From NCBI GenBank assembly GCA_018814505.1, contig JAHIZQ010000278.1, positions 1 to 8,383 of the forward strand: a DNA stretch of 8,383 nt, in the 5' to 3' direction. The notes under the pieces were generated by a model. The model was not told the origin of the DNA, did no database searches, and saw nothing but the letters and a program-made list of their open reading frames with translations. This document shows, piece by piece, positions 1-5,395 of this stretch; the first letter of the stretch is position 1, and every line of letters starts with the position of its first letter. The stretch comes from Candidatus Omnitrophota bacterium. GTDB lineage: Bacteria > Omnitrophota > Gorgyraeia > Tantalellales > Tantalellaceae. The position numbers and the translations under genes were made by a program.

Positions 1-144
1 GAGACTTTTACCGGGGACGCAAAAAAAGCCCCCGAAATAATTACTACGCCGGTTAGAGAAACAGGAGAAACAATTAATTCTACTACCGTTGGTATTGTTT
101 CAGCGCCGGTAACAGCAGGGAAAGATACGGTCAGACAGAATTAA
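1..144 (+). CDS. C-terminal end of an unrecognised protein (5'-truncated)
   Basis: An open frame enters from the left edge and ends at a TAA at 142-144, leaving 47 residues. The peptide is hydrophilic and rich in Thr, Val, Gly and Lys, with no membrane segment. It contains two loosely similar stretches, TTPVRETGET and SAPVTAGKDT, which suggests a short degenerate repeat. Such tails occur in small exported or lipoprotein-type proteins, but the N-terminus that would show a signal peptide lies outside the window. I do not recognise the family. The frame is supported only by the absence of stops over 141 nt and by codon use like that of the neighbours. Confidence 0.5.
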   Translation, partial: ETFTGDAKKAPEIITTPVRETGETINSTTVGIVSAPVTAGKDTVRQN

Positions 145-174
145 CGGTAATCCAAAGTCGTGAAATATTCATAA

Positions 175-191
175 AGGCACATTAAGTGCCT
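175..191 (+). other. Short hairpin in the gap before the first DUF21 gene
   Basis: Arms AGGCAC (175-180) and GTGCCT (186-191) pair perfectly around an ATTAA loop, 30 nt after the upstream stop codon. No T-run follows (the next bases are GTTGTGAAAA), so it is not a canonical Rho-independent terminator. It may still mark the 3' end of the upstream transcript. I see nothing else convincing between 145 and 258. Confidence 0.35.
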
Positions 192-258
192 GTTGTGAAA
201 AAAGGGCATATAGCGTGTGGAAAGGATACGTTTTTAATTAACTATTGCATATAAGTCA

Positions 259-1479
259 GTGGATATCATTATTTTCATTTTATTATTGGCCGCTTCCGCG
301 TTTTTTTCCAGTTCAGAAACCGCATTTTTATCTATTGACAGGATTAGGTTGAAACAAATAGAGGAAATGAATCAACCGGTTTCTAAACGGGTAATGTCTC
401 TTTTAGCTAACCCCCATAAACTTCTTGTTACAATTCTTATAGGGAACACACTGGTTAATGTCGCGGCAAGCGCGGTTTTGACGGATTATTTTTACCGTGG
501 TATGGGTGAAAAAGGTGTGGGTTTTTCAATTGTCATTATAACCATGGTTGTGCTTGTTTTTGGTGAAGTTACACCAAAAATGTTCGCGTTATACTACAGA
601 GATCAGATTTCTTTTTTTGCCTCAAATCCAATTAAAGTTTTAGAAAAAGTATTCACGCCCATCCGCGTAGTTCTGAGTTTTATAACAAATATGATCTGTA
701 ACGGTTTTGGCGTAAAAGTTGTTGTCGAAAAACCAAAAATAACCGAACAGGAAATTAAATCTTTGTTTTTGATGGGTAAGAAAAAAGGCATTGTAAAAGA
801 AAAAGAAACAGACATGGTTTACAATATTCTTGAGTTTAAAGAGCTAAACGCGGCAGATATTATGTCTCCGCGTATAGACATAGTAGCTCTTGACCTTACC
901 ATGGAACGAGATGATCTCGTTAGTGTAGTTAAAGAAAACCAGTATTCACGTTTTCCTGCGTATATTCACACACTTGATAACATAGTAGGAGTAATCCATT
1001 CAAAGGATTTTCTTATAGATGTTTCTGTTCCGGTTAGGGATCTTGTCCGAAAACCGTTTTTTGCCCCTGAAAGCATGATGATTGATGATTTGTTGCAGGA
1101 ACTTCAGAAACAAAATACGCACATGGCGGTTGTTACGGATGAATATGGGGTTACCTCCGGGATTGTGACTATTGAAGATATTTTGGAAGAGATTGTAGGA
1201 GAAATTAGAGATGAGTTGGATTATGAAAAACCACGTATTAGAAAGATTGATCAAAACAAATATGAAGTCGATGGGCAAACTCATATTGATGCAGTCAATG
1301 ATCAGATAGGCATGAATATAGATACTGATGAAGTGGATACCATCGGTGGTTACATGATCCTTTTAGGAGGGAAAATTCCCCAATCCGGAGACAGTACGGA
1401 AATTAATGGGTTTATTTTAACTGTAAATTATGTTTCAAAGAACCGAATTACAACATTGACAATTGAAAGAAAGAAGTAA
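259..1479 (+). CDS. CNNM/DUF21-CBS-CorC_HlyC membrane protein (hemolysin C/CorC-like)
   Basis: Inner-membrane protein of the CNNM/CorC family, members of which are linked to Mg2+ or other divalent-cation transport. Domains in order: DUF21/CNNM transmembrane domain at about residues 1-150, with the hallmarks SSSETAFLSIDRIRLK near 17-32 and FGEVTPK at 101-107; a CBS pair at about 200-315, ending in the family signature TIEDILEEIVGEI (304-316); and a C-terminal CorC_HlyC domain at about 328-404 (KYEVDGQTHID...EVDTIGGYM). The 406-residue length is normal for the three-domain form. The start is a GTG chosen because the family has only a few residues before the first membrane helix and an in-frame stop lies at 235. 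No good Shine-Dalgarno stands at the usual distance (AAAGGA lies at 221-226), so the start is tentative. The next gene begins within a few bases, so the two are probably co-transcribed. The specific ion is not readable from sequence. Confidence 0.92.
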   Translation: MDIIIFILLLAASAFFSSSETAFLSIDRIRLKQIEEMNQPVSKRVMSLLANPHKLLVTILIGNTLVNVAASAVLTDYFYRGMGEKGVGFSIVIITMVVLVFGEVTPKMFALYYRDQISFFASNPIKVLEKVFTPIRVVLSFITNMICNGFGVKVVVEKPKITEQEIKSLFLMGKKKGIVKEKETDMVYNILEFKELNAADIMSPRIDIVALDLTMERDDLVSVVKENQYSRFPAYIHTLDNIVGVIHSKDFLIDVSVPVRDLVRKPFFAPESMMIDDLLQELQKQNTHMAVVTDEYGVTSGIVTIEDILEEIVGEIRDELDYEKPRIRKIDQNKYEVDGQTHIDAVNDQIGMNIDTDEVDTIGGYMILLGGKIPQSGDSTEINGFILTVNYVSKNRITTLTIERKK

Positions 1480-1486
1480 CCCTAGC

Positions 1487-2473
1487 ATGATAATGTTATA
1501 TATCACATTTATTATTTTTGCGGTTTTAATGCAGGCTTTTTTTACAGCTTCGGAAATGGCGTTTACTACCGTAAACAAAATTAAACTTAAACATCTTGCC
1601 AGTTCAGGGAATAAATACGCGCTTAAGGTAGATAATTTGTTAAAAGAAGAAGGTAGTTATCTTGGCGCGACTTTAGTCGGTACAAATTTGGCTGTAATTG
1701 TTTCTTCGGTGCTCGCAACACGCATATTCGCTGAATATTTTGACTGGAAAATAGCCCCGGTAATGGCTACAGCTGTTATGGTTCCATTGACTTTGATATT
1801 TGCTGAAATTACACCGAAAATGATAGCGCGCCAATTTTCAACAACATGGGCATTAAAGACTGTAAAACCTTTAGGTGTTTTTTTAAAAGTGTTTTATCCA
1901 ATAATTATTGTTGTTAATTCAATAGCCAGATTTTTTCTTATGCCTTTTGGAAAGAGAGTGAGTGCGTGGAATTTAACTTTTACCAAAAATGATTTAAAGA
2001 AGATGCTCCTTTTGGGGTATGAAACGGGTGAGGTAGAAGCAGACGAAGTTGAATTAATTCATAAAGTTTTGGATTTGGGCACAAAAGAGGTAGATATGGT
2101 TATGGTTCCGTTTTCTCGCGTATCATCCATAAATGTTGACGATAATGTGCAAAACCTTAAAAGTCTTGTTTCTCTTACAGGGTTTTCGAGAGTTCCGGCC
2201 TACGAAAACGACAAAAATAACATTATTGGGATAATTAACATATATGATATACTCTTTAGTACGGAAATTGTAACAAAAAAAAGTTTAAAAGATTTTGTCC
2301 GGGAGCCGGTATATGTCGGGGCAAAGGATGGCTTGGATATCGCACTTACGAGGTTGCGTCATAAAAAACAGCCTATGGGAATTGTTGTTGATAAGAAACG
2401 GCGTGCTGTGGGAGTTATTACTATCGAAGATATACTAGAGGAAATAGTAGGCGAGCTTGAGGACGAAGAATAA
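1487..2473 (+). CDS. CNNM/DUF21-CBS membrane protein lacking the CorC_HlyC domain
   Basis: Second CNNM-family membrane protein. The DUF21 domain carries FFTASEMAFTTVNKIKLKHLA and FAEITPKM, the counterparts of the two hallmarks in the preceding gene. A CBS pair follows and the protein stops at TIEDILEEIVGELEDEE, exactly where the CorC_HlyC domain starts in its neighbour. It is therefore a natural two-domain form and not an obvious truncation. I place the start at ATG 1487, eight bases after the upstream stop, with a purine-rich AAGAAG at 1471-1476. A TTG at 1463 would overlap the upstream gene by 17 nt and add eight polar residues (MKERSNPS) before the first helix, which looks less likely. The tandem pair may form a hetero-oligomer, since CNNM/CorC proteins dimerise; that is inference. 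Confidence 0.9.
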   Translation: MIMLYITFIIFAVLMQAFFTASEMAFTTVNKIKLKHLASSGNKYALKVDNLLKEEGSYLGATLVGTNLAVIVSSVLATRIFAEYFDWKIAPVMATAVMVPLTLIFAEITPKMIARQFSTTWALKTVKPLGVFLKVFYPIIIVVNSIARFFLMPFGKRVSAWNLTFTKNDLKKMLLLGYETGEVEADEVELIHKVLDLGTKEVDMVMVPFSRVSSINVDDNVQNLKSLVSLTGFSRVPAYENDKNNIIGIINIYDILFSTEIVTKKSLKDFVREPVYVGAKDGLDIALTRLRHKKQPMGIVVDKKRRAVGVITIEDILEEIVGELEDEE

Positions 2474-2555
2474 AAATTTTTAGTGTAAAATTAAACTATG
2501 TACTTGAAAAAAAGTTAATTGGATTGAACGTGTGTTTTGACTGTGTTCATTCATA

Positions 2556-2570
2556 TCCCAACTTGGGAGG
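2556..2570 (+). promoter_or_regulatory. Hairpin overlapping the Shine-Dalgarno of the TrkA-C protein
   Basis: TCCCA (2556-2560) and TGGGA (2564-2568) can pair around ACT. The right arm covers most of the Shine-Dalgarno GGGAGG (2565-2570), which sits 7 nt before the ATG at 2578. A five-pair stem could partly hide the ribosome site. This is a sequence observation only. Confidence 0.35.
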
Positions 2571-2577
2571 ATAATAC

Positions 2578-3264
2578 ATGGATTTTATATTTGTTATTCC
2601 TGTCATTGTTATTATTATTGTTTCTGCTTTTATTGTTAAAATTTCAGCGGTAGCTTTAAATTTAACGGGGCTCAATGAAAAAAAAGCTTTTTTTCAGGCG
2701 CTGTCAGCTTTTACCGGAACGGGTTTTACTACGAGAGATTCAGAAAGTGTAGTGGGACACGACATTCGGAGGCGTATAATTATGGGTTTGATGGTTTTAG
2801 GTAATGCCGGTTTGGTTTCAGTGATTACAACATTAATGCTTTCTTTTTTTAACAGGGGAATAACTCCTATTTTGTTGAACACAGGTATTATTTTGCTAGC
2901 GGTACTTTTGATTATTAAAATTTCGCAGAACAAAGAAATTACAAGAAAACTAACCAAAAAGATACAGGAGAAATTAATAAAAAGCTCTACCTTCACAAAG
3001 CGTCCGGTTGAAGAAATATTACGCCTTGCGGAAGGGTATGGTATTGCCGAGGTGACACTAAACGAGTTTTGTATTGATAGAGGTAAAACGCTTTTTGAAT
3101 CTTCTTTCCGCAAGCGAGATATATTAATATTAGCGATCGAAAGGGGATCTAGTGTTTTGCCCGCGCCACATGCGTCTGATGAACTTTTATTGAACGATAC
3201 GTTGATTTGTTACGGTAAACTGGAAAACATTGCGACAATTGGGAACAGGGCTGGAAAAGATTAG
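2578..3264 (+). CDS. Small membrane protein with TrkH-like pore segment and TrkA-C (RCK_C) domain
   Basis: A 228-residue protein. Hydrophobic segments lie at about residues 3-28, 68-90 and 96-114. Between the first two is FFQALSAFTGTGFTT (38-52), and NAG follows at 76-78. The TGTGFTT stretch resembles the selectivity-filter repeat of TrkH/KtrB K+ transporters, which have four such units where this protein has one. A very basic linker (about 115-141) leads to an RCK_C/TrkA-C ligand-binding domain at about 154-217 (GKTLFESSFRKRDILILAIERGS, then PHASDELLLNDTLICYGK). A conserved family of TrkA-C proteins with this N-terminus exists, but I know of no proven function. A K+ or cation channel subunit, or a sensor, is plausible. 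GGGAGG stands 7 nt before ATG 2578, so the start is good. The lipoprotein gene follows after 27 nt, probably in the same transcript. Confidence 0.8.
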   Translation: MDFIFVIPVIVIIIVSAFIVKISAVALNLTGLNEKKAFFQALSAFTGTGFTTRDSESVVGHDIRRRIIMGLMVLGNAGLVSVITTLMLSFFNRGITPILLNTGIILLAVLLIIKISQNKEITRKLTKKIQEKLIKSSTFTKRPVEEILRLAEGYGIAEVTLNEFCIDRGKTLFESSFRKRDILILAIERGSSVLPAPHASDELLLNDTLICYGKLENIATIGNRAGKD

Positions 3265-3291
3265 AAAAAGTAAGAGTTTGGAGGTATTCGA

Positions 3292-3429
3292 ATGAAAAAA
3301 ATTGTTTTGATGGCAGGATTACTTGCCCTAAGTTTTATTTTGAGCGGTTGTGGGGAAACGATAAACGGTGCGGTTAAAGATACTAAACGCATAGGGGAAG
3401 GTATTCATAAAATTTTCATCAAAGATTAA
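3292..3429 (+). CDS. Entericidin-like small lipoprotein (45 aa)
   Basis: A short gene with a strong GGAGG (3280-3284) 7 nt before its ATG. The product starts MKKIVLMAGLLALSFILSGC: two lysines, a hydrophobic core, and the lipobox LSGC with Cys20 as the lipidated residue. The mature part has only 26 residues. Its GETINGAVKDTKRIGEGIHK matches the entericidin pattern (Cys, then N or T, a short G-x-G or G-A-x-K-D stretch, then a G-E-x-I helix). Entericidins are small cell-envelope lipoproteins, first described in E. coli as an antidote/toxin pair. In most genomes the function of such proteins is unknown. It follows the TrkA-C gene closely, so it is probably co-transcribed. Confidence is high that it is a real lipoprotein gene and moderate for the family. 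Confidence 0.8.
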   Translation: MKKIVLMAGLLALSFILSGCGETINGAVKDTKRIGEGIHKIFIKD

Positions 3430-3487
3430 ATATATGTTTTTTATATTTCCGCAGTAGCATAGGAACTTTTATACGGTGTTTTATAAT

Positions 3488-3512
3488 GGGCGAACGCGCA
3501 ATCGGTTCGCCC
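3488..3512 (+). terminator. Probable Rho-independent terminator after the lipoprotein gene
   Basis: GGGCGAAC (3488-3495) and GTTCGCCC (3505-3512) form a perfect 8-bp G+C-rich stem with a 9-nt loop. A T-rich but interrupted stretch (GTATTGTTATGGTTTTTA) follows. It lies about 60 nt after the lipoprotein stop codon, where the end of the upstream operon is expected. The weak T-run lowers confidence. Confidence 0.55.
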
Positions 3513-3533
3513 GTATTGTTATGGTTTTTATTT

Positions 3534-4484
3534 ATGATTGAAAATCACAAAAAGATCAAATTAGCGAAAGAAATTGCTCCGATGCTTAGAGCTTGCTTAA
3601 AACATTGTAACTTGTGTTTTAGAAAATGTGGGGTAAATCGGTTAAAAGGGCAAAAGGGATATTGTTTGTCCGGGGACAGGCCCGTTGTGTTCAGGTATAT
3701 GACGCATTATGGGGAAGAACCTCCTTTATCCGGGGGAAATGGTTCTGGGGCAATATTTTTTAATGGGTGCTGTATGCGGTGCGTATATTGTCAAAATTAT
3801 AAATTTAGTGCTTCTGATTCGGGGGAAGAAATGACAGCGGAAAACCTTGGAAATATTATGCTTAAACTTCAGGAGAAACAAGTTAACAATATCAATTTAG
3901 TTAGCCCTACGCATTTCATCCCTGAAATAGTGGAGGCATTGATTTACGCGTATTCGCAAGGCCTGAATATCCCAATTATTTATAATACTGGAGGATACGA
4001 TTCTTTGCATGTGATAGAGCTTTTAGATGGGCTTGTTGATATATACCTACCGGATATGCGTTATTCATTTGAGGCAATGGCGGAAAAGTTTTCTGAGACT
4101 CAAGGATATGTTGCAAACAACCAAAATATAGTTAAAGAAATGTACCGGCAGGCAGGTGAATTAAAAACTGTGGGAGAAATAGCAAAAAAGGGTTTAATAA
4201 TCCGGCTTTTGATATTGCCTAACAACATTTCCGGGACAGAAGAAACATTAGAGTTTATTTTTAAGGAAATGGGCAGTAGCACTTATTTAAGTGTTATGAG
4301 CCAGTATTATCCGGCGTATAACGCGAAGTTACATAAGGAACTTTGCCGGCGTATTGCTAGAGAAGAATATGACAGTGTTATAAACAGAATGAATGAATTG
4401 GGGTTTAATAATGGATGGATACAGCCGTTTGATAGTAGTTTTGACAAATCTTTAGCCGGGGAAAATTTGGAATTTAATGTGTGA
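3534..4484 (+). CDS. Radical SAM protein, PflA-like (COG1313/PflX type)
   Basis: Iron-sulfur enzyme of the radical SAM superfamily, related to pyruvate formate-lyase activating enzymes. Counting from an in-frame ATG at 3486, the [4Fe-4S]-SAM motif is C95-x3-C99-x2-C102 within FFNGCCMRCVYCQN. An extra cysteine cluster typical of COG1313 lies before it (C41, C44, C48, C60: HCNLCFRKCGVNR and GYC). Downstream are YNTGGYDS, the strand-ending DIYLPDMRY and LPNNISGTEETLEF, all usual in this family. The substrate is unknown. I prefer ATG 3534 (316 residues). The ATG at 3486 sits on the edge of the upstream terminator hairpin and would prepend about 16 residues encoded by that hairpin. Neither start has a clear Shine-Dalgarno. 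The neighbours give no hint of the target, and no glycyl-radical enzyme is visible. Confidence 0.88.
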   Translation: MIENHKKIKLAKEIAPMLRACLKHCNLCFRKCGVNRLKGQKGYCLSGDRPVVFRYMTHYGEEPPLSGGNGSGAIFFNGCCMRCVYCQNYKFSASDSGEEMTAENLGNIMLKLQEKQVNNINLVSPTHFIPEIVEALIYAYSQGLNIPIIYNTGGYDSLHVIELLDGLVDIYLPDMRYSFEAMAEKFSETQGYVANNQNIVKEMYRQAGELKTVGEIAKKGLIIRLLILPNNISGTEETLEFIFKEMGSSTYLSVMSQYYPAYNAKLHKELCRRIAREEYDSVINRMNELGFNNGWIQPFDSSFDKSLAGENLEFNV

Positions 4485-4512
4485 ACTTTGTACAAAATAC
4501 CGAGAAAATAGT

Positions 4513-4533
4513 AGATATTTAGAAGATATTTAG
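4513..4533 (+). repeat. Direct repeat just upstream of the leader promoter
   Basis: AGATATTTAG occurs at 4513-4522 and again at 4524-4533, a period of 11 bp, ending one base before the -35 box. About one helical turn apart and A+T-rich, it could be an activator site or a UP element. Function is inferred from position only. Confidence 0.4.
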
Positions 4534-4534
4534 A

Positions 4535-4563
4535 TTGACAACAAATATATTTTGTGATATACT
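4535..4563 (+). promoter_or_regulatory. Strong sigma70-type promoter for the sigma-factor leader
   Basis: A perfect -35 TTGACA (4535-4540), a 17-bp spacer and -10 TATACT (4558-4563), with TG at 4555-4556 forming an extended -10. Transcription should start near 4570. That leaves an untranslated leader of about 220 nt before the ATG at 4791, and the first antiterminator hairpin lies at the very 5' end of the RNA. Confidence 0.85.
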
Positions 4564-4574
4564 CAAATTGTCGT

Positions 4575-4618
4575 AGATACAAAGTTTGTATTTATGACGT
4601 AGGAACAATGTGGCGTTC
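4575..4618 (+). promoter_or_regulatory. Candidate ANTAR-type antiterminator, module 1 of the sigma-gene leader
   Basis: First hairpin: AGATAC[AAAGTTT]GTATTT (4575-4593), closed by C-G, with A at loop position 1 and G at 4; one G-T pair is in the stem. Nine nt later comes GAAC[AATGTGGC]GTTC (4603-4618), again with A1 and G4 but with an 8-nt loop. Its right arm is part of the 5' arm of the terminator at 4612, so the two folds exclude each other. ANTAR proteins are known to bind a pair of such A1/G4 hexaloop hairpins and to prevent termination this way. The second hairpin here deviates in loop length, so this is the weakest of the modules. Confidence 0.5.
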
Positions 4619-4640
4619 GAAAGAACGCCTTTTTATTTTA
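4612..4640 (+). terminator. Intrinsic terminator T1 in the sigma-gene leader
   Basis: GGCGTTC (4612-4618), a GAAA tetraloop and GAACGCC (4623-4629), followed by TTTTTATTTTA. This is a textbook Rho-independent terminator lying only about 60 nt after the predicted transcription start. On its own it would give a short leader RNA and block the downstream gene. Confidence 0.85.
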
Positions 4641-4648
4641 TAGCATTA

Positions 4649-4685
4649 TTTTCCAAAGTTGGAAAAAATAGGATAAGGATGTCCT
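4649..4685 (+). promoter_or_regulatory. Candidate ANTAR-type antiterminator, module 2 of the sigma-gene leader
   Basis: First hairpin: TTTTCC[AAAGTT]GGAAAA (4649-4666), a true hexaloop with A1 and G4 closed by C-G. Three nt later: AGGAT[AAGGAT]GTCCT (4670-4685), a hexaloop with A1 and G4 closed by T-G. Its right arm overlaps the start of the 5' arm of terminator T2 (4681-4696), so only one of the two can form. The layout matches the two-hairpin ANTAR target RNA. Confidence 0.6.
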
Positions 4686-4724
4686 TTTTTACAAACAAAG
4701 TTTGTTAAAAAGGACGTTTTTTTT
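4681..4724 (+). terminator. Intrinsic terminator T2 in the sigma-gene leader
   Basis: GTCCTTTTTTACAAAC (4681-4696) pairs with GTTTGTTAAAAAGGAC (4700-4715) around AAA: 16 positions with one mismatch, followed by a run of eight T (4717-4724). The tip of this hairpin contains AACAAAGTTTGTT, an A1/G4-type loop that can serve as the first hairpin of module 3. Confidence 0.85.
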
Positions 4725-4738
4725 AAACAATGGCGTTT
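4694..4738 (+). promoter_or_regulatory. Candidate ANTAR-type antiterminator, module 3 of the sigma-gene leader
   Basis: First hairpin: AAC[AAAGTTT]GTT (4694-4706), embedded in T2. It shares the 11-mer ACAAAGTTTGT with the first hairpin of module 1 (4579-4589 and 4695-4705). Second hairpin: AAAC[AATGGC]GTTT (4725-4738), a hexaloop with A1 and G4 closed by C-G. It overlaps nearly the whole 5' arm of terminator T3, so the two exclude each other. The second hairpin is convincing; the first is short and overlaps T2. Confidence 0.5.
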
Positions 4739-4776
4739 TATGCCCAATTAAAGGCAGAAACGCCATTGTTGTTTTT
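4726..4776 (+). terminator. Intrinsic terminator T3, directly before the sigma-gene ribosome site
   Basis: AACAATGGCGTTT (4726-4738) pairs perfectly with AAACGCCATTGTT (4758-4770). Inside, TGCC (4741-4744) can also pair with GGCA (4753-4756). GTTTTT follows at 4771-4776, and the Shine-Dalgarno GAGGGGG starts two bases later. The T-run is short, so T3 may be leaky or may act partly on translation. Confidence 0.75.
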
Positions 4777-4790
4777 AGAGGGGGTGCAGT

Positions 4791-5321
4791 ATGGATTTTG
4801 AAACATTGTTTAATAAAATAGCGCCAAGATTAAAAAAAATAGCGAAGTATCAAAATCGGCGCGGTTTTTTTTTTGGCGAAGAAGACCTGTATCAGGAGAT
4901 GTGTATTTATCTTTGGAGTAATTTTAAGGATGGAAGGCCTGTTGATATGAACGAAGCCTATATAGTTAAAGGCTGTGAATTTCATGTTCTAAATTATCTG
5001 AGGAAACAAAGAAAAAAAATTAAAATTATCAGTCTGGATAAACCCCTTGATGAAAATGGTTGTACACTAAAAGATTTTTTGCCGGATTCTAAAAAATCAG
5101 TGGATATTTATGTAGATGCCAATATCGCCATTGAAGGAATAAAAGATAATGTTATTACAAAAAGAGAAGAAGAGGTTTTCGCGCTTTTGTTTCAGGGGTA
5201 TAAAATAAGGGAAATTGGCAAAAAATTAGGAATTTCACATGTTAGAGTCATAAAGATTAAAAGGCGTATAACGGAGAAATGGCAGAAAAAATCAAAAGAA
5301 AGAGTTACCATAAGCAGTTGA
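4791..5321 (+). CDS. Small sigma-70 family RNA polymerase sigma factor
   Basis: A 176-residue protein with two DNA/RNA-polymerase-binding parts. A sigma region 2-like segment spans about residues 5-78 (EEDLYQEMCIYLWSNF, then FHVLNYLRKQRKK), followed by the linker SLDKPLDENGCTLKDFLPD. A region 4 helix-turn-helix lies at about 121-163 (ITKREEEVFALLFQGYKIREIGKKLGISHVRVIKIKRRI). Region 1.1 and region 3 are missing, as in small alternative sigma factors; it could also be a sigma-like transcription factor. No anti-sigma gene adjoins it. GAGGGGG (4778-4784) stands 6 nt before the ATG. A run of ten T at 4865-4874 encodes Gly-Phe-Phe-Phe near residue 25-28 and is prone to slippage. Expression appears to be gated by three consecutive terminators in the leader. 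Its position between those elements and the amtB operon suggests a nitrogen-related role, which is inference. Confidence 0.82.
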   Translation: MDFETLFNKIAPRLKKIAKYQNRRGFFFGEEDLYQEMCIYLWSNFKDGRPVDMNEAYIVKGCEFHVLNYLRKQRKKIKIISLDKPLDENGCTLKDFLPDSKKSVDIYVDANIAIEGIKDNVITKREEEVFALLFQGYKIREIGKKLGISHVRVIKIKRRITEKWQKKSKERVTISS

Positions 5322-5329
5322 TAGTTACT

Positions 5330-5358
5330 TTGAGTAGTAGGGAAGTACGAGATTTAAG
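5330..5358 (+). promoter_or_regulatory. Weak candidate promoter for the porin-amtB-glnK operon
   Basis: TTGAGT (5330-5335), a 17-bp spacer and TTTAAG (5353-5358), each matching four of six consensus bases. It would start RNA near 5365, just ahead of the leader hairpins. Readthrough from the sigma gene is the alternative. No sigma54-type -24/-12 pair was found here. Confidence 0.3.
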
Positions 5359-5395
5359 CGGATGAGTTTCAAGACAGAGTTGTTTAGTTAAATAA

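Noticed and set aside
603..815. Minus-strand open frame inside the first DUF21 gene, and similar ones at 1000-1284, 2694-3113, 4100-4282, 4307-4582, 6446-6649, 6728-6913, 7236-7439 and 7761-8126
   Set aside because: All lie opposite well-supported + strand genes (4307-4582 also runs into the promoter region), with low-complexity or unrecognisable products.
905..921. 7-bp inverted repeat AACGAGA / TCTCGTT in the first DUF21 gene
   Set aside because: Short, mid-gene, without associated T-run or regulatory context; a chance coding palindrome is the simplest view.
1463..1486. TTG start for the second DUF21 gene
   Set aside because: It adds eight polar residues not typical before the first helix and overlaps the upstream gene; ATG 1487 is better placed.
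4791..5321. Considered whether this protein is itself the ANTAR antiterminator
   Set aside because: Its C-terminus is a helix-turn-helix of sigma region 4 type (LGISHVRVIKIKRR) and not the three-helix ANTAR pattern, and it has no receiver domain.
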